A DNA stretch of 64,000 nt from Hetaerina americana (taxonomy: Eukaryota; Arthropoda; Insecta; Odonata; Calopterygidae), in the NCBI GenBank assembly GCA_022747635.1, contig JAKTNV010000008.1, positions 3,373,386 through 3,437,385 on the forward strand, in the 5' to 3' direction. The notes under the pieces are model-generated. The model was not told the origin of the DNA and did no database searches. It saw only the letters and a program-made list of their open reading frames with translations. The position numbers were made by a program, and so were the translations under genes. Below, one piece after another: positions 36,005-46,099 of the stretch. The first letter of the stretch is position 1; every line of letters begins with the position of its first letter.

Positions 36005-36330
36005 TGAGGTATCAAAGCAAACAAAGCACCTGGTCCGAAAAAGACACCTGCTAGGGTATGGAAAGAATTTGCTGAAGATAATTTCCAGTTTTTAGAAAGT
36101 ATTTTCTAAAATCAATGGAAGAAGGCTCAGTACCTCGAATGGAATTTAGCACACACAACTCCCAACTATGAAAGATAGTGAAAGAGGGAAATCCATCAAC
36201 TACCGACCCATATCTTTAACATCAATTTCATGAAAAAATAATAGAAAACATTATTGTCAGTAACATTATGAGATTCCTAAACCGTAGGAAAAATTAAGCC
36301 ACAACCAAGATGTAACTCTGAGCATCCCCG
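36005..36330 (+). mobile_element. LINE reverse-transcriptase fragment
   Basis: Codons read IKANKAPGPKKTPARVWKEF, then AEDNFQFLESIF, and after frame changes REGNPSINYRPISLTSIS. These match the 'GPD.IPA..L' and 'NYRPISLTS' blocks at the start of a CR1/L2-type RT. Three or more disruptions show it is dead. The thumb and C-terminal parts are absent. Confidence 0.65.
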
Positions 36331-36334
36331 GTCG

Positions 36335-37780
36335 TTGTGGGCTGAGACCACCACAGTCATTGACAAACATACATGCATTGTTTTTTTTTACCTTGGATAG
36401 AATCGTCTCCTCTGAATCAGAAATCAACTCATCGCTGGGAGACGGGCAAAGGGGAATCCTGGCTCATTTGCGTCCGCTTCCCCCCCCCCTCTCCACTGGT
36501 GCCATTGCATGGATCCAGCAACCATCGGTCCAGCATTGAAAGCCTCCAGTCTTCTCTCTCCAGTCCGCTTGTTCAATGGTACACCTATACGAACCACTAA
36601 GTTTCACGCTCTGGGCAATGGACCTCAAGTACTGATTCCTCATTCAGAAACTTCCTCTTTGACAATGGTCAGTGACTCTGCGTGACGTGGTTTCTGCTTG
36701 ATATCCATTGAGCTCCTTCCTTCCTCTGTGTTTGCCACTTCCAAGGCATGAGGTAAGCGATCCATTCCACTGGCCCTAAATTCTCTCCCTTAGCATGACG
36801 TTCGACTGCATTTTCTCTCATCCAAGGGAAATGATTCCTTTAAAATAGGAGTATAACACCCATAAACTGGTGCTTACCTACTATAAAGAGTGAACGGAAA
36901 CAAGAAAAGGTTTCTGACGCTTCTTTATCCTATGCTGACATATTACCAGCATTGAAATATTTTGTTATACTCTATCGTTACTAAAGCAGGTTCAATTAGT
37001 ACAGTGGTTCCTGTTTTGGAGATGCTAGGAGACCGGGCAGACTACCATGTATTATTTATTTAAGTTCAGTGGCCAAAGGATCGCAATGTAAAAATCAAAG
37101 TCGAATTAAAATCATAACCCTAGAAGTTATGATCACAAGTCCCAATTTACTGGCTAGGGATCAAACACGTGATTATTTTCCAAGAACAGTAAACAAAAAT
37201 GTTCACATATTTTAGCCATGGGAAAGAAGCATTTCTATCTCGTATTAAGAAGAATTACTGTAAATGAAGAGACAAAAATCTGGTCTACTAAAACAAAACC
37301 CTAGAAAATTTTTACAGCTTGCTACCTAATGAGTAAGTAATCCTTTTTTTTTTGATTTGTCCTTCATCTAGAGATTGGTTTAGCTTGCTGAGGAAAGCAC
37401 GTTCTGCTAATGCTATTAAAATAGCTCTCTGTCCAAGTTAATGTAATATTCAAACCTAAAAAAATGGCTGAAAATAAAAAGAAATTGCTAAAAAACCCAA
37501 ATTCATCACAAGGAATGAAAAAGGAGAATCTCCATGTATGTATCCCGTGTTTATATCATAGCTGTATTTCCTGCAAAATTTTGGTTATCCATGCTTCATC
37601 ATGCATCCATTAGCACGGATATTCGAGAGTTCACTGCATTTCCAATTCTTGCATTAAATATCCCAGCAGCCACTCCCATTTGGGAGAGGGCATGCTCGCT
37701 AAACTAGGCCTCACCTCCCGCCAAATTGTTCATTCTTACGTGACCTGTGCAATGAATGGGCAAGCTGGTGCAGCCTGGTG
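36335..37780. other. Unassigned sequence across the CpG transition
   Basis: There is no exon or identifiable repeat. CpG density falls from left-half values to right-half values across this interval, without a sharp edge that I can place. Confidence 0.3.
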
Positions 37781-37784
37781 GCCA

Positions 37785-38640
37785 TTATGTGGACTATATA
37801 GCTCCGCCCCCCCAGCGGCGCTAGTTGCTTTTTAACCCAATGAGCCGTCTGTGCTTGGCGGATCGTCGAGCTGTGGGTTTGGTCCCAGTTATGTCACTTT
37901 CTGTTGTCCTTTTATTTACTGTTTGTTGGAAATGGAAATTGACGAAATCACGGAGCAACGAATCAACATCAAGTTTTTTGATGAAGTGCGGTAAAAGTTA
38001 TCAGGAAATTACTGAAATGTTGGCAGCTGTTTACGGCGATAATGCTCTGAAGAAAACATCCGTTTTCAAGTGGATTAAGCGTTTTAAAGATGGCCACGGA
38101 TGATGCAAGGCCGGGACGACCTTCAACCACCTGTGTTGATGACAACATTGATCGTGTGCTGTCCCTTGTCCTAATCGATCGTCGAAAAACTGTCCAAATG
38201 ATAGATGATGAACTGAATTAAGGAAAACCAACAGTGCACACTACTATTTTAACCGGACATGATGGATGGATCCTTCACCTCGACAATGCACCTGCACATT
38301 CAACATTGAATGTTCGTCAGTTTCTGGCAAAATATTCAACCATCATCCTCATTGCCCCCTGCGATTTTTTCCTACTCCCAAAATGCAAAAATATGATAAG
38401 GGGACATAACTGAGAAGGTGTGGAAGACAGAATAAAGCAAGAAACGACTAGAAAACTAAATGGCCTAATTGCCAAGGACTTCCAAGGGGTGCTTTAAACA
38501 GTGGAAAAGAAGATGGAATAAGTGCAGAGCAAGGAATGGAGAGTACCTTGAAAAGGGGACCAAACTAATACAGATTAAATTTTGTAAAATAAAGGTTTTA
38601 TGACCTCAGTTAGCATATTTATTGGAGAGAGTACTGTTGG
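37785..38640 (+). mobile_element. Mariner family G, copy 3, same internal deletion
   Basis: After the shared leader (CCAATGAGCCGTCTGTGCTT) the codons read ITEQRINIKF, KCGKSYQEITEMLAAVYGDN and ALKKTSVFKWIKRFKDG. They then run, with frameshifts, through GRPSTTCVDDNIDRVLSLVL and KPTVHT directly into HDGWILHLDNAPAHSTLNVR. The N- and C-terminal halves join at the same place as in the 19.4 kb copy. The 3' end has ATTTTGTAAAATAAAGG. The second catalytic residue region keeps 'LDNAPAH'. It lies in what appears to be an intron of the rg gene. Confidence 0.8.
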
Positions 38641-38766
38641 GATCAGTTGGAGGCCACCTAGTGACCCTTAAAAAAAGAGCCACCACAATCAGAACTTGCG
38701 GTGCCCAGTAGGATGTGAAGGACCCTTGCCTTCTGGGATGATATGGAAAATGCAGCGGCCACTCAC

Positions 38767-38903
38767 CTCAGGGTCAATCTTCTTGAACTCTGGGTCGTCC
38801 TCATCAACTTCGAAGTACAGCTCCGTTGTCGTGATGGACACCATGCCAGGAGCCACGATCCCAGGAGCTATCAGTCTGGCCTTTGTGCTGATGTTCACGG
38901 GCC
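38767..38903 (-). CDS. rg: Neurobeachin/rugose exon: start of pre-BEACH PH domain
   Basis: Forty-five codons plus two bases encode [20 protein letters not shown] followed by [20 protein letters not shown] and KIDPE. This matches the first strands of the PH-like domain that precedes the BEACH domain in neurobeachin, LRBA and Drosophila rugose, large membrane-associated scaffolds involved in vesicle traffic and protein kinase A anchoring. The acceptor is CTCCATGCAG and the donor GAG|GTGAGT. The two leading bases complete a Gly codon with the preceding exon (42.4 kb). The next exon (which should encode 'HGKW.FSE') was not found to the left in this window. Confidence 0.95.
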
Positions 38904-38909
38904 CTGCAT

Positions 38910-39305
38910 GGAGTTAAGGAATCAGGTATTCGCCTCTGATAAATCGGAAGAGAGCATTTATTATGTGGCTACAAATATTAAAATGCTACTTAATTCATTC
39001 CTTCCATTTTTGACATGCATATTAATGAATTAAAAGTTATGGGAATAGCTAGTAGAATGATTACGGGTGGAGGGATATCCCTCAATGCAATTTTATCACA
39101 TCACATGGAAATAACATAATACATAGAAGTGAACATGTTTGAAGAATTTCAGTCAATAAATTATTCAAGGGATCTCTGTTAGAGTGGATAAAGTAATCCA
39201 CTCATTATGTCACACCAGTCAAAGGAAAAATGAAATGTCCTTCAATTTCTAGTTTTTGTGATTGATAGAAAAAATCCTGGCAGAAGGTTAAAAGTCAGAC
39301 TATCC
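38910..39305. other. Intron sequence, nothing recognised
   Basis: AT-rich sequence directly upstream of the PH exon on the minus strand. Apart from the acceptor region at 38,904-38,915 I see no feature. Confidence 0.4.
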
Positions 39306-39309
39306 AGGT

Positions 39310-39595
39310 AATCAGACTAGTCAGGTAATCCAGAGGGTAGAGCGTTGGACTGCTGACCGGAGGGCCCGGGCTGGATTCCTGGGCAAGTCTCTCTGGGCAT
39401 CTGCAGCTCCACCCAAGCTATGTGATTTTTCATGAACCAGATCTTCCTGAGAAACCATAACTGGCACAGGGAAAGGAACTGGCCCCCCTACCCTGATGTG
39501 TGAATTTCACACGCCGTATAGGGCTTAGTACTGGGTAAACTCTTCCATCACCTACCAAACTGACCTTCTGGTAATTTACTGTGTTTATGGTGTAT
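39310..39595 (+). repeat. SINE family C, fuller copy
   Basis: The head GAGGGTAGAGCGTTGGACTG (A-box side) and CCGGGCTGGATTCCTGGGC (B-box side) is clearly tRNA-like. The body has GGGAAAGGAACTGGCCCCCC, ATGTGTGAATTTCACACGCC and TCACCTACCAAACTGACCTT, shared with the half copy at 30.3 kb. It lies inside an intron of rg in antisense orientation. Confidence 0.7.
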
Positions 39596-39599
39596 ATGA

Positions 39600-40760
39600 G
39601 GAAAGTGACATCCCAGTGAAACTAACAGCATACATGATTTAGCAGCAGTGATGAATTTCTGAGATTCTACCTTGAATAAATATGGAAATAGCTGCTAATT
39701 TTTTTATGGCTGCAATTCCATTTCCTTCATACGCATGAGGTGTTCAAACTAAATTACTTGGACCCTTTTCAGTCTAATCCTAATATTGCATGCGCGTCCT
39801 ATAGTCCGGGAAATATGATACATTAAATTTCTGAAGTGAATAATCTTTCCAAAGCACTTCAAAATTGTAAGCACCACTTTTTAACGTAAACAGGCTGTTG
39901 ATGGCCAACAAGAGTGAAGTGGGAGAGGCGAGGAGCGGGATGAGGGATGGGTGAGCAGTGAAAAGGGGACAATGGTTACTCACAGAGCTCTATTGCTCAC
40001 TGGTGAATTTATCAATGATGGACACCCGCAAGACCACTTGGATGAGCGTGGCACCTTTACTTATATCCAGAAAAGGCACTGGGTAACAAGCCAGGGTAGG
40101 AATGTGGTGCAATGAAAGGTGAGGGTCGGTAGTGATGGGCAAATATGGGGCATCTCTATTTTGAACGGTATATGAAAATGAAGAGTTCGTGATTATGGGC
40201 AGAGCATTGTAGGTATGGTGTGAACCACCTAGCCCTTGTGTGATGGTAAAGGTGCGGTTGGTAATCTTTAAGTGTCATTGTACATAAGAGCACTTTGTCT
40301 CATATCTGTTCTTCTTGTGAGTGTATGTATGTATGTGCATTTTAAGAGTGACCATTGACCAGAATTGGCCATTGTCACCAGGACAATTGCCTAATTGCAA
40401 CAAGATTTATGTAATAATAATAATGATAACTGGTCCAGCTGGTCCCACCTGCACCCATCATCCAGGGATCCTCCCAAGACTACTCGAGTTCCATCATTAT
40501 TATTACTTTTTATTTGCCCAGAGATCACAATAAAAAATACCGGGTAGGTGGTGTATGTACATGATATAAGGCACATCGAAAAGGAGCAAAGACACAGGCT
40601 CAATTAAGATACATAAAAGAAATGATGCTCATAGTTGCATAAATGTTTGGTACAAACCCATGGACATTGGCTGTAACATGCACATGCAATATCAATTCAG
40701 AAAAATCATTTATCACCAACACGAATCAGACCATGACCATTGCTAGAAACTATAAGTATG
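39600..40760. other. Intron sequence, nothing recognised
   Basis: AT-rich, CpG-poor sequence with no exon, RNA gene or repeat that I can identify. Part of the stretch after about 40,500 may belong to the 3' end of the LINE that follows. Confidence 0.35.
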
Positions 40761-40764
40761 AACT

Positions 40765-42150
40765 TACTGGTCGGGAATATTGTTGAGATATTTGTCAACC
40801 GAACAGAACATATTGCGTTGGAGATATCTTTTTGATTTACGCCTGAGTGCAGCAGTTCCCTTCGTATCCTTTACACTTTTGGGTAGGTTGTTCTATAATA
40901 GGAAGCCCATTTCATTGGGTCCTAACTTCAATGCTTATATTCCCATAATGGACGTCATTCCTGCCTCTGGTGTAATGATGATGATAGGCAGAGTTAAGAG
41001 AATAGTTGCCAATGTTATTTTTTATATATAGAATTAAAAACATAATGTAGATGCACGGGAGTGGTAGCAAAGTTAATTCATGGAAAATAGGCCTTGATGG
41101 AGCATTGTGAGGTTTCCTGGTTATTGTTCTAACAGCCTTCTTTTGCATTTTAAAGATGGTTTGAGAAATAGCAGCTGATCCCCATAATGCTATACTATAG
41201 GTTATATTTGAATAAATTTCTCCATAGTATAAATTGAGTAGTACAGTTTTACTTGCAGTTTCATACAGGTTTTGTTAATAAATAGCCAGGTGAACTGAGC
41301 TTATGTTGAAGGGCTTTTACATGCATATCCCAAGAAATATTTGCACACACCTAGAAATTTACATTCTGTCCCATTCTTATTGCATGCAAAGTATACTATT
41401 TTACTTTTATTTGCATTTAAGTCTAGATGGTTGTCTGTACACCACTTTTTTATTGCATGTGTGACCGACTTTGATTTTCCAACAAGGCTGGGATATGTTT
41501 GTGGTGATATTATTACATTAGTGTCGTCAGCATACAACTCTGGTATTATTCCATCATTATTTGGTAAGCAGTTAGGAAGGTCATTGATGTATATCAGAAA
41601 AAGGAGTGGCCCAAGGGTTGAGCCTTGTGGAATACCTTTGTTAACTTGGTATGCTTCAGATGTATATTTTGGCCCATCAACTGATAGCACAACTTTCTGA
41701 GTGTGATTATGAATAGAGGACTTCATCCAGTTTCGAGGAATTCCTCTAATTCCTTTTCTATTGAGCTTAATTAGTAATCTATTGTGGTTTACATTATCAA
41801 AAGCCTTTGACAAGTCAAAAAACATTCCAAGAGTTTTGCGTTTAGCATCTAATGAATTAAGTATGCTGTCGATTGCCTGACATATGGCAGTTGTGGTAGA
41901 CCTTCCAGATCTAAATCCATGCTGAGAATTTGAAAGTAGGAAGTTTTTTCAAGATAAGATGCTATTTGAATAGACATGGCTTTTCCCAATATTTTAGCAA
42001 ATGTATTTTGGACAGATATTGGTCTGTAATTGTTCAAATCATTGACACAGCCATGGTTTTTATAAATGGGCACTACTTTTGATTCTTATAAATTGGGATG
42101 GGAAAATCCCTTGTGTCAAAGATTCATTAATTAAAAATAAAAGGGGTGCT
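40765..42150 (-). mobile_element. LINE (CR1/L2/Rex1-type) RT, nearly open
   Basis: The minus-strand frame of 174 codons (41,301-41,825) begins MFFDLSKAFDNVNHNRLLIK. It holds KGIPQGSTLGPLLFLIYIND and the catalytic LYADDTNVI, then WCTDNHLDLNANKSKIVYF. Upstream, PIYKNHGCVNDLNNYRPISV and QNTFAKILGKAM are in a separate frame, and downstream codons continue with stops to 'KYLNNIPDQ'. All RT blocks from 'NYRPIS' to the C-terminal tail are present, but the 5' endonuclease part is absent. It lies within an rg intron, in the same sense as the gene. Confidence 0.85.
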
Positions 42151-42435
42151 TTCATGGCTTCAATTAGATACCATTCCCCTTTTTTGACCCCTGCCCTCAT
42201 GTCCTCCCAATCTCCACCTCTCCCTACTTCACATTTATGCATTGGTCATTAGCAACCCATCTACCTAATCTATGTGGTCATTAACTAAAGTCCTTTTTCA
42301 TACCACTCGGTAAATCTGAGAATGGAGTAAATTGAAATGTCATCCATTTGAAGCCCTTCTTAATGTTGATTGACGCACGACCAACTCCTAAGTCAATTCT
42401 ATTGAGTGTGAATGTGACCAGGATAACTAACTCAC

Positions 42436-42562
42436 CAACAAGATCAGCATCCAAGTCTCGATCATCTGACATGAGCTCACTGTCATCCATGAGGTCATTT
42501 GACTGCAGGGGCTGCTGCTGCAGTCTGCTAGCAGCCAAATGGGCATGGAACTCCTCTCTTGC
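42436..42562 (-). CDS. rg: Neurobeachin/rugose exon: linker before the PH domain
   Basis: Forty-two codons plus one base read AREEFHAHLAASRLQQQPLQ, then SNDLMDDSELMSDDRDLDAD and LV, an acidic linker leading into the PH-like domain. The acceptor is TGCATGTAG and the donor GTTG|GTGAGTTAG. The exon starts in phase 0, matching the end of the exon at 42.8 kb, and its last G pairs with the two leading bases of the 38.9 kb exon to form Gly. The acidic run just before the PH domain is a known feature of the insect proteins. Confidence 0.92.
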
Positions 42563-42795
42563 CTACATGCAAGGACAACAGATGACTTGAGTTAAAACTT
42601 GAGTCAAAAGATCATGTCTCAGAATCAAAAATTCATGAAACAATATCTGGGGTCAAACATAGAAAAACAAATCATTAGATGCAGGGCCAGTGGCTGCCAA
42701 AAGGCTTAGAAAAAACAATGGAAGTGGCACAAATTAATGCGAATTCATATTCACGAATATGCTTCATATTTGAGGGGATGGGATGCTTTTCTTGC

Positions 42796-42943
42796 CTGCA
42801 AGATGGCATCCTCGGGGGCACCATGCTCTATGGCTGCCTTCAGCGTTGCCTCTGGGTGACTCGACCCGAGCGGGTTGTGAACAAACCTCTTCCTTCTCCG
42901 TGCATCATCCTCCCAAACATCAAGCTTCCAAAACTCACTGCGC
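42796..42943 (-). CDS. rg: Neurobeachin/rugose exon: end of DUF1088, GC splice donor
   Basis: After one leading base, 49 codons read [20 protein letters not shown], then [20 protein letters not shown] and GAPEDAILQ. 'FWKLD.WEDD.RRR.RFV.NP.GS.H.EA' is a signature of neurobeachin-family proteins just before the PH-BEACH unit. The acceptor is CCAATTGCAG. The donor is CAG|GCAAGA, a GC rather than GT donor. Using it, both the reading frame and the phase of the next exon (phase 0) fit. The nearest in-exon GT (in GGTGCC) gives the wrong phase, and an intronic GT would add about 17 unconserved codons. Confidence 0.93.
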
Positions 42944-43438
42944 CTGCAATTGGAAGAAATCTATGAGTGACCATGGGATACTGACGTCAGCCACTTCACT
43001 CATAAGAATTAATTGCAATGCTCGATTTTCCATTGGCAGAAGGGGAACCAGTGCACTTTTCAGCATGGAATGAAAATAAACCACTGAGTTTCCAGATATC
43101 TTTTGCCACGTGTTTTTTCCTTAGGAATTTATTTATTTATAACATCATGTTTATGTTTAATCCAAGCTATTTTCAACAATTTTGTTATTACCAGAGTTAT
43201 TGATGAGCATTTTGGAAATGCTGCACCAAAACCCACGCCCAAGAGTTAGGCACATATGTCATTCCAATCTGATTGCTTCTTTAAGCCTTAAAAGAAAATG
43301 CAAATACCATATGGAAGCTTATGATACTTTTAAATAATTTCCAAAGTTTCTAACAATCGATTTGGCTAATCCAAGCAAAACTTGAAAGTTGCAGGAAGTA
43401 GAACTTAGAAGCCCTTGAGGATTAGATAGGAGGCTTAC

Positions 43439-43614
43439 TTTGCTTGGCCTGGATCCATGTAACCCCACGCTCCATGTTTGTTAGACATTATATTCACGAC
43501 CTTTTCGAGAAGGCGGCTGGCGATGACATTATCCCTCCTCCGTGCAGCTGTTATCAGATGATCACACATCCTTTCCTCTTCTCTGCGATCCAGCAGTGTT
43601 TGAGCACATTGTGA
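43439..43614 (-). CDS. rg: Neurobeachin/rugose exon: DUF1088 middle
   Basis: Fifty-eight codons plus two bases read [20 protein letters not shown], then [20 protein letters not shown] and [18 protein letters not shown]. 'MCDHLI.AA..RD.V.A..L..K..NI...KHGAWG' is conserved from flies to mammals in this family. The acceptor is TTATTTTGCAG and the donor CAAA|GTAAGC. The final two bases join the G of the next exon to give Lys. Confidence 0.94.
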
Positions 43615-43619
43615 CTGCA

Positions 43620-44325
43620 AAATAATTAGTCACTAAACTTAACAATACCAACACCAATGCTTTATTTCAACTGTTTTGTTATGACCCATTGCAACTTTGA
43701 AACAATTCACGAATAGGGTATACTCGTATGTATACCTGGTTACCCGCTAACCCACTTTACTAATTGATGGTTACTGGCGTAACTTTATGGAACTGATTCA
43801 TTATAAATAAATGAAATCGAAACCCGGGTTGTATGAATAAATCGTTCGTGTGGAACTACAAAGTTAGTCCTTCCACTTTACTAAATTGATGAGTTTCTTT
43901 ATAACCTTGATCATGCTTAATATGGATTAACCATTCATCAAAATGAATAAATTATATTATCATATTATATTGTTATTATCAAATCTATATTTTCTCTCCT
44001 ATTAGTGAAATAACCGTGTAAAGAGGATTTAGACATATATTAACCTGGAATTTTTTAAGAGCAAGGCATGGAAACAAAATACATAGGCACAGTAATGTCA
44101 TTATTTTGAATTCCAGAAACAGTGGCCTTCCAGAAGTTCTGATGGATACTTCAGCCAGAGCTTTCAAAGATCTTTTTTGCATGACAAAGGTCTTACCTGC
44201 CACATTAGTGTTTCCCCAAAAGATTACACCAAAGGACGACTAGGAATGGATTTTGGCATAATATACTAGCTTGAGAACATCTAAAGTGACAATTAGACAC
44301 TCTTACAGATCATAAAAGTACTTGT
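43620..44325. other. Intron sequence, nothing recognised
   Basis: AT-rich, CpG-poor. No repeat is identifiable before the LINE fragment that begins at about 44.33 kb. Confidence 0.35.
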
Positions 44326-44329
44326 TGCC

Positions 44330-44545
44330 TTGTTGGGTAGATGAGACAAGGTAATTTATAAAAAAGTAAATAAAAGTGGCCCAAGAATTGATTCCTGCGG
44401 CACCACACAATTTGACAGGAGCACATTGAGCCAATAAATATTGCAACTGTCCTTAAGCTTGGCATTTACTTCAATTATTTGCTTGCAATTAAGTAGGTAA
44501 GACCTTATCCAGGAAGTAAACAATGATTCTAGGGAGTAGGCAATT
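44330..44545 (-). mobile_element. LINE reverse-transcriptase fragment in intron
   Basis: Minus-strand codons read SWIRSYLLNCKQIIEVNAK, then NCVVPQESILGPLLFTF, equal to the 'W..SYL..R.Q.V' and 'GVPQGSILGPLLF' blocks of CR1/L2-type RT with the second Gly changed to Glu. The YADD block is missing. The fragment is about 70 codons long and is much more decayed than the copy at 41.3 kb. Confidence 0.65.
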
Positions 44546-44624
44546 TTTGATTCACAATAACCCCTTTAAATTCACTAATGAGAATTTTTAAATGCTTCAT
44601 AGTGAAATTTCAAGGCATACTTAC

Positions 44625-44733
44625 TTCAAAATCTGCATGTTTGAGAACATCATCAGCTCTCATTCTGTTTAAAATAAACTCTGCTTCATTGGCAACTCGA
44701 ACAATGTGATCCTTCATGGCATGAGATAGCAGC
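44625..44733 (-). CDS. rg: Neurobeachin/rugose exon: DUF1088
   Basis: One leading base and 36 codons read [20 protein letters not shown] and [16 protein letters not shown]. '[23 protein letters not shown]...HA.FE' is a hallmark of the family. The acceptor is TTAATTGTCAG and the donor GAA|GTAAGT. The exon ends in phase 0, which suits the next exon starting at TCA. Confidence 0.95.
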
Positions 44734-44821
44734 CTGACAATTAAACCAAATGAAAAATTAAACAGGGGACCACAAGAAGGAAATTCAAGAACTTTGTTGA
44801 TTAAAAAAGTCGTATACATAC

Positions 44822-44948
44822 CTCCCTTCATTAATGAGCTCGATGAAAGCAAGTCCAGCATGCTTTTGGAGGGAATTCTGCCATTCTTGGGAACAGAGTA
44901 ACATTACCAACTCTACAACAGAATTACTATTTTTGAATGTTGTAAGAC
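44822..44948 (-). CDS. rg: Neurobeachin/rugose exon: start of DUF1088
   Basis: Two leading bases, 41 codons and two trailing bases read [20 protein letters not shown], then [20 protein letters not shown] and G. '[30 protein letters not shown]' is strongly conserved in neurobeachin and LRBA. The acceptor is AAATTTTCAG and the donor GGAG|GTATGT. Both junction codons (Gly before, Arg after) are restored by the neighbouring exons. Confidence 0.95.
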
Positions 44949-44954
44949 CTGAAA

Positions 44955-45625
44955 ATTTAAAATGAATTGATTATAACATTTAGAAAATAAACATATTGAT
45001 TTTCATTCATAGTAGCATACAAATTTCTATTCTTTAAACAGGCAATACTAGGAAAAATAAAAAAAAAATGCTTTAAACATGTAAAGGTTATGTTTAAACA
45101 ATTGTCCTATTATAATGCAATTCATCTTGCATCATAAAGCATGTACAGAAAATTAAGTGAGTGTTATCGGCATGTGGCTACTGAACCTTCTGGGACAATC
45201 CTAACCAATTTATGCAAATGTATGAGAGGGATCAGATAAAGCAAAATACATCAGAACCATAGGAGAAACTGAAAAACAAATTGAGTGAAAATTTGAAGAT
45301 TCATATTGACATTAATGATAGTTCAAGCACATTTAAATTCATGTGAAAGTGGGATTAGCTGTTGCTTGAATGACTACAAAGACACCTGAGAACAAAAAAA
45401 GCAGTATTAGACTGTCCTTTGCAACACGTGTCAGCCCCATTTAAGTACTGTGACCCTTGCAATGTTTATTCCCTCAAAAAAAGTTCTCACGTATCATATC
45501 ATGTCACAATCATAATGTATTCTGATCTGCTGTTTTTTAACTATCACGACTTTCTGTTCTCCCTTCAGGAATACGCGAACTCGAGCTGGTCCATCTGATT
45601 CACCGCGCAAGGGGAGAAAAGGGCA
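44955..45625. other. Intron sequence, nothing recognised
   Basis: AT-rich, CpG-poor sequence between two rg exons. A run of ten A on the plus strand near 45,060 is the only simple repeat. Confidence 0.35.
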
Positions 45626-45632
45626 CACTAAC

Positions 45633-46088
45633 CTTTGCCCTCCATCAGCAGCTCCTGGCCATGGGAGCCCACGAGCGTTTTGGAGAGGAAGGGAGCAAAG
45701 TCCACCATGATCTCCCTCAGCAAGGGACAAACAGATCCCAGGGCCGTCTCAAGCTTCTGCGTGAGGCTCGCCTCCCGTGAGGGGGTGGGCATGGTCAACC
45801 CCTCTGGCAACCCCCCTTTTATGGGCAGGTCGTCTGGCCTCGCCTGGTGGTGTGAGTGGTGGTGGGAATGGTGTGAGTGGTGCTGGTGCATGCCCCCTCC
45901 TTCTCCAGAGGACGTTGAAGAAGTGGGCGATGGTGCTTGATGGGCATGGTGAGCATGGTGGGAGTGGTGTCCATGCATGGTGTCCACGCGCACCACTGAG
46001 ATGTCACCCTGCTGCTGCCCTCCCTTGCCCTCCTCCCCTCCCGAGTCACCACCACTCTCTCGACCCCCATGGTGGACATGGTGGACAC
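45633..46088 (-). CDS. rg: Neurobeachin/rugose exon: His-rich linker and conserved helix
   Basis: Two leading bases plus 151 codons plus one base. The first two thirds are low complexity, with VHHVHHGG, then an Asp/Glu/Gly/Gln-rich part, [18 protein letters not shown], a Ser/Thr run, and [20 protein letters not shown]. The last third is a conserved-looking segment, [20 protein letters not shown] then [20 protein letters not shown], which joins to DUF1088. The acceptor is ATCTACGCAG and the donor AAAG|GTTAGT. The phases agree on both sides. The His-rich part is probably disordered and lineage-specific. Confidence 0.9.
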
Positions 46089-46099
46089 CTGCGTAGATG

